Source: Limnohabitans sp. Rim8 | GTDB lineage: Bacteria > Pseudomonadota > Gammaproteobacteria > Burkholderiales > Burkholderiaceae_C | NCBI GenBank assembly: GCA_945901045.1 | Contig: CAMDKK010000007.1 | Coordinates: 33,288-97,287, forward strand | DNA: 64,000 bases | Direction of reading: 5' to 3' | Made by a program: the position numbers and the translations under genes | Notes under the pieces: generated by a model | What the model was told of the DNA's origin: nothing | What the model saw: the letters and a program-made list of their open reading frames with translations, nothing else | The model's database searches: none | Shown: positions 45,890 to 54,887 of the stretch, piece after piece | How the letters are laid out: each line of letters opens with the position of its first letter | Numbering within the stretch: the stretch's first letter is position 1

Positions 45890-46611
45890 CCACATCGCAA
45901 GTCAGCACCCGAATTCAAGACCCTGCCAGCGTTGACGCAGCCATAGAGAGCCGCTTTTCAGCCCGCGCCTTCGAGCCTCGTCAAGTCGAGCGAGACGTGC
46001 TGGAAGACCTGTTGCGTGTTGCTGCCCGTGCGCCCAGCGGCACCAACACCCAACCTTGGAATGTGTATGTTCTGCAAGGCGCAAGCCGTGATGCGCTGAT
46101 CAGCAAAGTCTGCGAGGCGCATAACGCCATCGCTGCAAACCCGGCGATGTCCAAAGATTTCGCCGATGCTTATGACTACTACCCCACCCAATGGATCAGC
46201 CCCTACATTGACCGACGTCGGGAGTGCGGTTTTGGTTTGTATGGTGTGCTGGGTATCGGAAAAGGCGATCGCGAGAAAATGCACGCGCAGCACCAGCGCA
46301 ACTTCATGTTCTTTGATGCGCCAGTGGGCCTGATGTTCACCATTGACCGCGTCATGGGGCGAGGCAGCTTGCTCGACTTTGGTATGTTTTTACAAAGCAT
46401 CATGGTCGCCGCCCGTGCCCGCGGATTGCACACCTGCCCGCAAGCCGCATGGAATAACTTCAGCAAAATCATCCTGCCACACATTGGAGCAGCTGAAAAC
46501 GAAATGCTGGTGTGCGGCATGTCCTTGGGCTATGCAGACGAATCGGCTTTGGTGAATACCTACCAAACCACCCGTGTGGATGCCAAATCCTTCACGCATT
46601 GGGTCGATTGA
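45886..46611 (+). CDS. Nitroreductase family protein
   Basis: 241 residues. FMN-binding motif SRFSARAF, AARAPSGTNTQPWNVYVL and the C-terminal CGMSLGYAD. NAD(P)H-dependent flavoenzyme; substrate not predictable. It ends the three-gene unit; 170 nt without a gene separate it from the convergent regulator gene. Confidence 0.9.
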   Translation: MTTSQVSTRIQDPASVDAAIESRFSARAFEPRQVERDVLEDLLRVAARAPSGTNTQPWNVYVLQGASRDALISKVCEAHNAIAANPAMSKDFADAYDYYPTQWISPYIDRRRECGFGLYGVLGIGKGDREKMHAQHQRNFMFFDAPVGLMFTIDRVMGRGSLLDFGMFLQSIMVAARARGLHTCPQAAWNNFSKIILPHIGAAENEMLVCGMSLGYADESALVNTYQTTRVDAKSFTHWVD

Positions 46612-46781
46612 TTCGTTTTCTTTCATAAGAGCGCAGCAGGCGCAGCGGTGGGTGAATGTGGATGTTCCCACTGGGATGACCGAGTCGCTTGACCTGGAGG
46701 TCATCAAAATGGGCGTGACCCGGCGATCGGTCTGATGGGCTGGTTGGCCCCAGGCCTGTCAACCAGCGCAGGCGTGAGCGC

Positions 46782-47477
46782 TCAGGCCAATCCGATCGGG
46801 GCGGTGAAAGCGTAGCCAATTTTGTGCACGGTTTCCAAGGGCAAGTCACTGCCCAATAACTGTTTGGCTTTGTTGCGCAGTCTGCGGACCAGAATTTCCA
46901 GACGTCTGAAGTCATAGGTTTGCGGGTCATGACCCAATCGGGTCACCAAGGCTTGGCGTGCCACCGCTTGGCCAGTTTGTTCGGCCATGACCTGCATGAA
47001 CATGAATTCAGAGTGGGTGAGTTTGAGGGCCATGCCAGAAGGATGGTGCAGCATCCAGTTCATACGGTGCAATACCCAGCTGGGTGTGGTTTGAGCCCGT
47101 ATCCGCCGCATCAGATTGTGGGCTAAGGAGGCCAGCTCCTCCAACTGAATGGGTTTGACCAAGTAGACATCCGCGCCGGCTTTGATGCCCTCAATGCGTT
47201 GGCTGCTCTCGCCTCGCGCTGTGGTGATGATGACACCTTTATTTTGCAGCAGGGGGTTATCCTTGAGCCAGACCATCCCATCGCCATCGGGCAAACCCAG
47301 GTCGATCACGGCCACATCGAATTGGTGTGTGCGCATCCATTGGGTGGCCATCTTCAGGCTGCTCACGCCATCGGCTGCAAAGCCTTCCATGTTCAGGTAA
47401 GTGACCATGGCTTCCATCAAATCGACCTCGTCTTCGATCACCATGATGCGTCCGTGCAAAGGATTGAAATTGCTCAT
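46782..47477 (-). CDS. OmpR-type response regulator
   Basis: 231 residues. Receiver domain with acidic pocket IEDEVD and phospho-acceptor Asp in VIDLGLPDGDG, plus the conserved Lys in YLVKPI. C-terminal winged-helix DNA-binding domain with RRLEILVRRLRNK and TVHKIGYAF. Its start overlaps the kinase stop (ATGA), so they form one pair. Confidence 0.93.
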   Translation of the reverse strand: MSNFNPLHGRIMVIEDEVDLMEAMVTYLNMEGFAADGVSSLKMATQWMRTHQFDVAVIDLGLPDGDGMVWLKDNPLLQNKGVIITTARGESSQRIEGIKAGADVYLVKPIQLEELASLAHNLMRRIRAQTTPSWVLHRMNWMLHHPSGMALKLTHSEFMFMQVMAEQTGQAVARQALVTRLGHDPQTYDFRRLEILVRRLRNKAKQLLGSDLPLETVHKIGYAFTAPIGLA

Positions 47478-49495
47478 AGGATCCGATTGTCACTGGTTTT
47501 GCTGGGCAGCCAAAGGCAAAAACGACTGCCTTGACCCACAGCGCTTTGCAGCTCCAGTTTTCCGTGGTGCATTTGTACGATGCGCCTGACAAATGCCAGA
47601 CCCAGTCCCAATCCGGTGATGGTGCTCTCAGACGCCACGCGAAAGTAATCCTCAAAAACTGCTTCATGGTGCACGGTATCAATGCCTTGTCCCTCGTCGC
47701 TCACACAAATGCCAACCCATCCCGGTTTTTGCAGGGTTTCGACCACCACCTTCGTGCCCGCATTTGAGTATTTACAAGCGTTGTCAATCAGGTTCAAGAC
47801 GGCCACTTCCAACAGGTTTTCATCTGCCCATAGATCACCCAGAGCGCGGTTGATTTTCAACTCCAAGCGGTGGTTGGCGTGGTAACTGGTTTGGTCGTCG
47901 ATCAACTCGCGAAGCCATGCCGCCAGTGGCAGGTGTTGCGGCTTCATTTCTTGCATGGCTTGCTGCAAACGATCACCACGCAGCCAAGTTTCAAACAGTG
48001 AAAGCAATCGTCGGGTAGCGCCGTCGACGGTTTGCAGTCGTTTTTCCAAATTCAATTGCCCCAGTTCATGCTCTTTGCGCATCAGGCTGATTTGGCTGTT
48101 GATGATGCCCATGGGATTGCGAAATTCGTGAGAAATCAAAGCCCCAAAACGCATGTATTGGCTGAGCAATTGGGTTTCCGAGCTGAGAGCGAGCTTGAGT
48201 TGCTCGGTGCGTTCTTGCACAGCGCGTTCAAGTCGCTCCTCGGCCAGGCGAGCACTTTCAAGTAGACGCTGGTTGGCTTCGATGGCTTGTTGCTGTGCCG
48301 CTTCGCGGTCTTTGCGTTCGATGTGCACGATGTCGGCCAAGGCCAAGGCCAAGAGCAGCATCTCAATGGCTGAAGAAATTTGCAGACTGTAGGACGTGAA
48401 TGTGTTGGTGGGCAGAAGGTCAAAAGCTCGCAAGGCGGCAATGCTGGCCCCAGACCAAAGAACCAGCCAAGCCAGCAAGAAAAAACGAGCTCCTTTTTCG
48501 CCCCGAAGCACGATCATGGTCCCCGCGACCGCCACCAAGCCTCCGGTGGGCAGCACGATCACAAACAAGCCCATCAACAACCATTCTTTGAACTGCCCGT
48601 GCCACAGTGTACTGAGCAAGGCGATGGCAATAAGCAAGTAAAAACTGCAAAAGAGCATCAAACCCCTTGAGGCCCAGGGCAGGTGTTGCCGCGCACGCAA
48701 AAAGCGGTCGGCAAACAGCATGGAAAAGCACCCCACCAAACTCAAAAAAACCGATTGCGCAATGCCATCAAATGCAGTTTGGCCGGGCCACAGGAACAAC
48801 TGTCCCAAACCATTGCCAGCCAGCATGGCCAATCCAAAATGACCCACAAACAGGGAGTAAAGCAAAAACCGCAGGTCCTTGAGCGATAGCCACAAGAAAA
48901 GGTTGTAGATGAGCAAAGCGATCAATCCACCGAAATACAGGGCTTGAAGAATGAACTTGTTTTGAATGTGGTGACGAAACGGCTGCTCTTGCCACAGGTT
49001 CAAAGGCACCGTCAGGCTGTGATCGCTGGTCACACGCAGATAAAAGGCTGCTGAGTCGGTGCTGATCTGGACGGGAAATGCATAAAAACTGTGCAAAAAA
49101 GGCCTTGTCGAAATGTCCAAGGCGTTGCCTGTGCGAACGGGCAACTGGTTGGGCGCAAAGAAATCGACGGTTGTCAATTGAAAAAAAGGCAACTCCAAAA
49201 CCCAGTTTGCGGGTGCATCGCTGGTTCTTTGCAGGGGGATGCGGATCCACAATGCCGATCGGCTGAAACCCAAATTGATATCCCCGCGTTCGGCGTTCCA
49301 AGCTTGAAAACGGCTTGCCAATGCGGGACTGCGCACGTCTTCTAGAGTCCATTGGCCAGTTGTGTCTTCCAACACGGCCAAATTTTGCAAACGTTGTTGA
49401 TCAGTTGTGTCCCTGTCCAGCACGTGGGTTTGAGCCTGCGACAGCAGGCTGCACACAGTGGCCAGGAAGATAAGCAGGGAACGGATGAGTTGCAT
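47474..49495 (-). CDS. 7TMR-DISM sensor histidine kinase
   Basis: 673 residues. Signal peptide (ending SQAQ), an extracellular DISM-like beta domain (about 35-170), seven hydrophobic helices (about 180-390), a coiled coil, then the His-kinase core: ISHEFRNPMG with the phospho-His, NLIDNACKYS (N box), DEGQGID and GLGLGLAFVRRIV. The extracellular fold often binds carbohydrate-like ligands. It is encoded divergently from the SapC-TolC locus, 242 nt away, and might regulate it; that is inference. Confidence 0.92.
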   Translation of the reverse strand: MQLIRSLLIFLATVCSLLSQAQTHVLDRDTTDQQRLQNLAVLEDTTGQWTLEDVRSPALASRFQAWNAERGDINLGFSRSALWIRIPLQRTSDAPANWVLELPFFQLTTVDFFAPNQLPVRTGNALDISTRPFLHSFYAFPVQISTDSAAFYLRVTSDHSLTVPLNLWQEQPFRHHIQNKFILQALYFGGLIALLIYNLFLWLSLKDLRFLLYSLFVGHFGLAMLAGNGLGQLFLWPGQTAFDGIAQSVFLSLVGCFSMLFADRFLRARQHLPWASRGLMLFCSFYLLIAIALLSTLWHGQFKEWLLMGLFVIVLPTGGLVAVAGTMIVLRGEKGARFFLLAWLVLWSGASIAALRAFDLLPTNTFTSYSLQISSAIEMLLLALALADIVHIERKDREAAQQQAIEANQRLLESARLAEERLERAVQERTEQLKLALSSETQLLSQYMRFGALISHEFRNPMGIINSQISLMRKEHELGQLNLEKRLQTVDGATRRLLSLFETWLRGDRLQQAMQEMKPQHLPLAAWLRELIDDQTSYHANHRLELKINRALGDLWADENLLEVAVLNLIDNACKYSNAGTKVVVETLQKPGWVGICVSDEGQGIDTVHHEAVFEDYFRVASESTITGLGLGLAFVRRIVQMHHGKLELQSAVGQGSRFCLWLPSKTSDNRIL

Positions 49496-49737
49496 ATTTT
49501 ATAAAAATTCTTTTTTTGACTGCATTTAAATTAATTTTTCAAAAAATGTCGTTTTTTGATGTTATTTGTCGAATTTGACGACTTCAAGACCATGTAAATC
49601 AAAATTATCATCTTCTAACCAAAGTCCGAGCGGGTTCTTTGCCATTTCCGAGCCATGTGCAAGGGGGGAATGTCAGATGGGTCCCCGAACGTGTAACCAC
49701 AGGTGCATTTTGATGAATTTTTCTTGGAGAAAAAAAT

Positions 49738-50493
49738 ATGTTTGAACAAGTCGTTCCCGTTAACAAAGACCGTCACGCCAGAAAAAAAATTCGCACCAGC
49801 AACGATTTCCGTTTTGCGTCCAAATTCCATGTGGCCTATGTGACTGTGCATGAATTTGCCCGCGCTGCCGCGATTTACCCCTTGGTTTTCCTTGAAGACA
49901 AAGCCAACGACGATTTCCGTCCTGTGGCGCTGATGGGTTTGGATGCCGGTGAAAACCTGTTCGTCGATAGCCAGGGCCAATGGGCTGGATCGTACATCCC
50001 CGCCATCATCCGCCGCTACCCCTTTGCGCTGACCAAAGCGCCAGAGGCAGACCGTTACATCGTGTGTGTGGACGAAGCCAGCGAGTTGTTGAGTGATACC
50101 GAGGGAGCGCCCATGTTTGATGAGCAAGGCAACCCAACGCAGGTCATTGAAAACGTCAAGCGTTATTTGGGCGAGTTGCAGCAAATGGACACCATGACGC
50201 ATGAATTCAGCAAGTTTCTGGTGCAAAACAACCTGTTGACGCCCTTGAACATGCGCGTCAATGCTGCGAATCAAGTGCGCAATATCAGCGGCTGCTACGT
50301 CCTTAACGAAGAGCGCCTGAACAATTTCAGCGATGCCAAATTCATTGAAATTCGTCAAAAAGGTTATCTGCCCGCCATCTACGCACACCTGATTTCCTTG
50401 TCGCAGATCGAGCGACTGGCCTCCATGAAAAAACCGGCCCCAATGGTCAGTGAGAAGGCTGCCGCTCCGATGGGTACCGAAACCCTGCAATAA
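49738..50493 (+). CDS. SapC family protein
   Basis: 251 residues with no signal peptide. FHVAYVTVHEFARAAAIYPLVF, ALMGLDAGENLF and YIPAIIRRYPFAL are the family's N-terminal pattern. SapC is encoded beside the S-layer secretion genes of Campylobacter fetus, though its role is not established. Here it precedes TolC and HlyD genes and a giant surface-type protein, which echoes that context. The 242-nt upstream region is AT-rich and divergent to the kinase gene. Confidence 0.88.
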   Translation: MFEQVVPVNKDRHARKKIRTSNDFRFASKFHVAYVTVHEFARAAAIYPLVFLEDKANDDFRPVALMGLDAGENLFVDSQGQWAGSYIPAIIRRYPFALTKAPEADRYIVCVDEASELLSDTEGAPMFDEQGNPTQVIENVKRYLGELQQMDTMTHEFSKFLVQNNLLTPLNMRVNAANQVRNISGCYVLNEERLNNFSDAKFIEIRQKGYLPAIYAHLISLSQIERLASMKKPAPMVSEKAAAPMGTETLQ

Positions 50494-50588
50494 GCAGCCA
50501 CCACCGCCCCGATGGCTGCTTTGCAACAAGTGGTGTCGGGGTTATTTCATTTTGAATCTTCAATGGAATTGAGCGAAGGGGTCAGAGC

Positions 50589-52118
50589 ATGGTCAATTTT
50601 TCTGAGGCACGGGGGCGGCGAACACTGCCATGGTGTTTGTTCGCTGTGTTGGCGGCAGCGTCCACTGGGGTTCAGGCCCAAGACAAGCCTTCGACGCTGA
50701 GTTTGCAAGCACTGGTCTCACAGGTGCGTGAACTGAACAAAGACATACTCATTAAGCGCGCTGAAAAGGGCATTGCCGCTACGGGGCTTGACCGTGCAGC
50801 CGCAGCTTTTCAACCCGTTGCCAGTGTATCTGCCACCGAGGGTCGTAACCGCCAACCCAGCACCTACGAAGAAAAGTTGACCAGACCCGGTTCAGTCGGT
50901 TCGTTTTATCAGCGCGATGGCCAGGATTTCACGGCTGGCGTGAGCCAGTTGCTGCCATCGGGCGCCAAACTCGAAGCCAAAAGCAGTCTGTCCCGCTTCA
51001 TCACCAACGTCAATCAAGCCCAACCGGATCGCCCTGCAGGGGCCAAAGACAACCGCACTTTTTGGGGCCTGACGGTGACGCAACCCTTGGCCAAAGATGG
51101 GGGTGCCGAGGTGACCCAGGCACGTGGTTTGGTGGCCCAACTCGATTTGGCTGTGGCGGAGCAGACCCAGTTCGATACCGAATCCAGTGTGGTGGCCGAT
51201 GCCACATTGGCCTACTACGAGCTGGTCTTGGCGCAGCACCGCGTGAGCGCAGCCCATGAAAAAATCCGCACTGGGCAGGGTTTGCTCAGCCAAGCGCGAG
51301 ACTTATCACGCCAGGGTCGCTTGCCTGAAACCGAAGTCTGGGAAGTCGAAAACTCTTTGGCGCGTTTTCAGGCCGGACTCAGTGAGGCCATGCAAGCCGA
51401 GCGCGAGCGCTTGAATCGACTGAACACCTTGCTCATGCGTGCGACCGGTGCAGAAGCACCCGTTTGGCGTGCAGGCGATCCTTTGCCTGAAGTGACCATT
51501 CGCGATGCGGCGCCTTCTCATTCGCTGAGCTTGGCCATGGAAAATCGGCCAGACTTTTTGATGTACAAGAAACTGATCGAACGTGAGGGCGTGCAGTTGG
51601 TATATGCCAAAAACCAAGCTTTGCCTCGCATTGATTTGGTGGCCAGTTATGGCCAAAACGGACTGGCCTATGCCGCCAGAACAGCACTCAACCCCAGCAC
51701 CATGGCTGACAACCCGACCTGGACCCTGGGCTTGCAAATGCAGATCCCTTTGGGCGAAAACCGCCAAGGCCGCGCAGACGTTGTGGCTGCGCAGTTGCGC
51801 CGCGAAAACGCTCTGCTCACGCTCAAAGCCCTCGAAGTTCAAATTGCCAACGACATTGACACCAGCCTGAGCATGCGCGCCAGTGCCATCGAGCGATGGA
51901 CGCACTGGCAATCGGTAGCGAAACGTGAACAGCAGCAATTGGAATTGGAGCGCAAACGATTTACCGCTGGACGCAGTGAAATGCGCGAAATCCTCATGCG
52001 TGAAGAGCGAGCTGTCAACTCGCGACTGATGCAACTGGAGCAGCAACTGGCATTTGCCAAGGCGCAAGTTGTGCTGGAGTCGGCCCAGGGCACATTGCTC
52101 CAGCGATGGCCATCATGA
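50589..52118 (+). CDS. TolC-family outer membrane efflux/secretion protein
   Basis: 509 residues. Signal peptide (about 1-31, ending VQAQ). Two TolC-like halves of long helices with LAKDGGAEVTQARGLVAQLDLAVAEQTQF and NPTWTLGLQMQIPLGENRQGRADVVAAQLRRENALLTLK. It would form the outer-membrane exit duct of an export system. The next gene's ATG overlaps its stop (ATGA). Confidence 0.92.
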   Translation: MVNFSEARGRRTLPWCLFAVLAAASTGVQAQDKPSTLSLQALVSQVRELNKDILIKRAEKGIAATGLDRAAAAFQPVASVSATEGRNRQPSTYEEKLTRPGSVGSFYQRDGQDFTAGVSQLLPSGAKLEAKSSLSRFITNVNQAQPDRPAGAKDNRTFWGLTVTQPLAKDGGAEVTQARGLVAQLDLAVAEQTQFDTESSVVADATLAYYELVLAQHRVSAAHEKIRTGQGLLSQARDLSRQGRLPETEVWEVENSLARFQAGLSEAMQAERERLNRLNTLLMRATGAEAPVWRAGDPLPEVTIRDAAPSHSLSLAMENRPDFLMYKKLIEREGVQLVYAKNQALPRIDLVASYGQNGLAYAARTALNPSTMADNPTWTLGLQMQIPLGENRQGRADVVAAQLRRENALLTLKALEVQIANDIDTSLSMRASAIERWTHWQSVAKREQQQLELERKRFTAGRSEMREILMREERAVNSRLMQLEQQLAFAKAQVVLESAQGTLLQRWPS

Positions 52119-52978
52119 GGCGTTTGAACAGCATGAGCGCATGCTTGTCTGTATTCAGGGTCACGGTGTTGGCCCTTTTGCCTTGGGGGGGAGCGGTCGC
52201 ACAACCTGCCGCACCCTTGAACAATGGCGCAATGAAATCTCAGAGTGCTGCGGTGGGCGTGACACAAGCCTTGCGCGATGTCAAGCTCAGCATGACCGTG
52301 GCCGGTCGCATTGATGGGGTTTTTGTCCGCGAAGGCTCGCGGGTGCGGCAAGGCCAGTTGTTGATGCATCTGGACCGAATACTGGAAGAGCTGGAGGTGC
52401 AGCGCCGACGTCTGTTGGTGGAAGACAACGCCCGGCTCCAAGAGCTTCAGCAAAAAGAAAAAATACTGATCGAGCAAGTCAACGCTTTGCAGCCCTTGCT
52501 GGCCAATGGCGGCGTTTCGCGTAAGCAAGGGGAGGACGAGGTCATGGCGCTGGGCTCTGTGAGTGCAGAGCGCAAAGCCATAGAAGCGATGAAGGTCCGT
52601 GAGGGTGTTGAATTGGCCTTGGCGCAAGAGGCTTTCGAGCGGCGTCACCTGCGTTCGCCGATTGACGGTGTCATCACCAAGGTGGCACTGCGTGTGGGTG
52701 AAAGTGTGGGGCCGCATGAAGCCGTGATCACCGTGGTGGACATCAGCCGAGTGCGTTTCATTGGCACCGTCCCCGCCCGTGCAGGTCTCTCATTGAAGCC
52801 GGGCAGTACCGTCAAGATTGAATTGGGGCAAGACACGCAATCCAAAACGCGATCGGCCAAGGTGGTGTTTGTTTCGCCCATCACCGACCCCTCCAGTGGC
52901 TTGATTGAACTGATTGCAGAGTTTGACAACGCCGATGGTTCCATCCGACCCGGCATCAGTGGCCGACTGTTGTTCTGA
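52115..52978 (+). CDS. HlyD-type periplasmic adaptor protein
   Basis: 287 residues from the ATG at 52115; an ATG at 52106 adds three. Signal peptide followed by a barrel-sandwich (MTVAGRIDGVFVREGSRVRQGQLLMHLD), a coiled coil (about 85-170, LEELEVQRRRLLVEDNARLQELQQ), the second half-motif RSPIDGVITKVALRVGESVG, and a beta-barrel domain. It would connect TolC with the inner-membrane components. ATGA start coupling with TolC. Confidence 0.9.
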   Translation: MRRLNSMSACLSVFRVTVLALLPWGGAVAQPAAPLNNGAMKSQSAAVGVTQALRDVKLSMTVAGRIDGVFVREGSRVRQGQLLMHLDRILEELEVQRRRLLVEDNARLQELQQKEKILIEQVNALQPLLANGGVSRKQGEDEVMALGSVSAERKAIEAMKVREGVELALAQEAFERRHLRSPIDGVITKVALRVGESVGPHEAVITVVDISRVRFIGTVPARAGLSLKPGSTVKIELGQDTQSKTRSAKVVFVSPITDPSSGLIELIAEFDNADGSIRPGISGRLLF

Positions 52979-52988
52979 CCGTCTGCCC

Positions 52989-54887
52989 ATGAACGCGTTC
53001 TCTCAAAAATTGAACTCAGCAGTCCAAGACGCTGAGTCTGTCAGTTCGGTGTGGACCGAGCTGGCGGCATTGCAAGGCACCGTGCAGGTGTTTTGGGAGC
53101 AGTACCTGCAAGCCGTGGGGCAGCAATTGGGTGCACGGCGCGTATTGTTGTTGTCCTCTGGCGTGGGACAGCCTTGGCAAGCCCTGGCCCAATGGCCAGC
53201 GCAGGCACCCGAACTGCCCAGTGATGCCGATGAGGCTTTGCAACTGTTGCAGCGGGCCCAACCTGGTGAACCCGTCTTGAGCTACAAGGCGCAAGGCGCA
53301 TGCGTTTTGGCCATGCCGCTGCCGAACGCCCCCGTTGCTGCCAGCCGTGTCGCTGCTTTGGTGGCCTGGTTGACAGTGAGCGAAGAGCAGTCCCCAAATC
53401 AATGGCAGGCTTGGGCTGAGTCGGTGGCCAAAGTGCCTGCTGCTTATGTCAGGCAATCGGCCGAGACCTCTGCACTGCAGACCGCCCAAGTGCAGGGCGA
53501 CGCGCAAGACCCGCTTTCGGCCGAGCCCCATGCCCAGCGGCTCTACCAAATCTTGCGCTTGTCCATCGACTTGTCCCAGCAGGACCGGTTTTTGCACCGT
53601 GCCTACGAGCTGTGCAACGCACTGGCTGTGCGTTTTGACACCGACCGTGTCTCCTTGGGCTGGATGCACCCGCCTTATGTCCAGTTGACCGCCATCAGTC
53701 ATATTGAAAAATTCGATCCGCAATCCAACCTGACACGGGCGTTGGAAAGTGCCATGGAAGAGGCGGCAGACCAATCGGACGATTTGGTCTACCCCTTGTC
53801 AGAGGCGTCTCGCCAGGTGCACCGCGCGCACGAGTCTTACGCCTTGATGCAAGGCGTAGCGGCTTTGGCCAGCGTGCCGCTGCGTGAGGGCGCTGACGTC
53901 AAGGGCGTTTTGTGTCTTGAAAGGCGTCTGGGCGTGTGGACCCCCGAGGAGTTGTGGGAGCTGCACCTGATTGCGCAGACGGTGGTGCGTCCTTTGGCCC
54001 AATTGCAGCAAAGCGACCGATGGTGGGGCGCACGCGGCAAATCCAGACTGCAAAAATGGCTGTCACAAAGCCTGCAACCCAAGCAAAGCGCCTGGAAACT
54101 GGGGGGGCTGCTGTCTTTGGTGACCTTGCTGGTCTTGATTTTCTTGCCCTGGTCATTCCGAGTCGACGCTACCTTGACTTTGCGCAGCAAGGATTTGCTG
54201 TTCATGCCCGCGCCGTTTGATGGCTATTTGCAGCAAGTGCATGTTGAAGTGGGTGACAAAGTTGAAGCCGCTCAAGTGTTGGTGCAACTGGACACACGCG
54301 ACCTGGTGCTTGAAGAATCCATGGCACAAGCCGATGTCATGCGCTACAGCCGCGAAGCCGAAAAAGCCCAAGCCACCCGACAACTGGCCGAGATGCAGAT
54401 CAACCTGGCGCGTCAGGACCAATCGGCCTCGCGCCTGGCCCTGGTTCGCCACCAATTGGCGCATGCCAAAGTGACCGCGCCCCATGCCGGCGTGGTGGTG
54501 GAGGGCGAGCTCAAGAAAAACCTGGGTGCCCCTTTGCGCAAGGGCGACTTGTTGCTCAAACTGGCCCAAACCGACGACACCTATTTGGAGTTGGAAATTG
54601 ACCAGGTCGATGTCCACGAGGTCAAATCCGGCACACGTGGCGAATTTGCCCTGGTCGGACGGCCCGACCAGCGCTTTGACATCGAGTTGGTACGCATCGA
54701 TCCGGCCTCTACTTTGCGTGAAGGCCGCAGTGTTTACCTGGCGCGGGCCAAGGTGTTGTCGCCCACTCCGGCGTGGTGGCGTCCCGGCATGGGGGGCAGC
54801 GCCAAGTTGTCAGCCGGTGACCGCCCATTGATCTGGGTCTTGACGCACCGCACCGTCAGGTTCTTGCGGGAGTTTTTCTGGCTATGA
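52989..54887 (+). CDS. GAF-domain/HlyD fusion membrane adaptor
   Basis: 632 residues from the ATG at 52989. Residues ~1-180 are an undefined cytoplasmic part; ~185-345 resemble a GAF domain (DRFLHRAYELCNALAVRFDTDRVSLGW and ASVPLREGADVKGVLCLERR). One transmembrane helix at about 370-388 precedes a HlyD barrel-sandwich (LLFMPAPFDGYLQQVHVEVGDKV) and a coiled coil. GAF domains sense small ligands, so this adaptor may carry a cytosolic sensor or docking module. Architecture unlike common type I adaptors. It begins 10 nt after the first adaptor. Confidence 0.82.
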   Translation: MNAFSQKLNSAVQDAESVSSVWTELAALQGTVQVFWEQYLQAVGQQLGARRVLLLSSGVGQPWQALAQWPAQAPELPSDADEALQLLQRAQPGEPVLSYKAQGACVLAMPLPNAPVAASRVAALVAWLTVSEEQSPNQWQAWAESVAKVPAAYVRQSAETSALQTAQVQGDAQDPLSAEPHAQRLYQILRLSIDLSQQDRFLHRAYELCNALAVRFDTDRVSLGWMHPPYVQLTAISHIEKFDPQSNLTRALESAMEEAADQSDDLVYPLSEASRQVHRAHESYALMQGVAALASVPLREGADVKGVLCLERRLGVWTPEELWELHLIAQTVVRPLAQLQQSDRWWGARGKSRLQKWLSQSLQPKQSAWKLGGLLSLVTLLVLIFLPWSFRVDATLTLRSKDLLFMPAPFDGYLQQVHVEVGDKVEAAQVLVQLDTRDLVLEESMAQADVMRYSREAEKAQATRQLAEMQINLARQDQSASRLALVRHQLAHAKVTAPHAGVVVEGELKKNLGAPLRKGDLLLKLAQTDDTYLELEIDQVDVHEVKSGTRGEFALVGRPDQRFDIELVRIDPASTLREGRSVYLARAKVLSPTPAWWRPGMGGSAKLSAGDRPLIWVLTHRTVRFLREFFWL

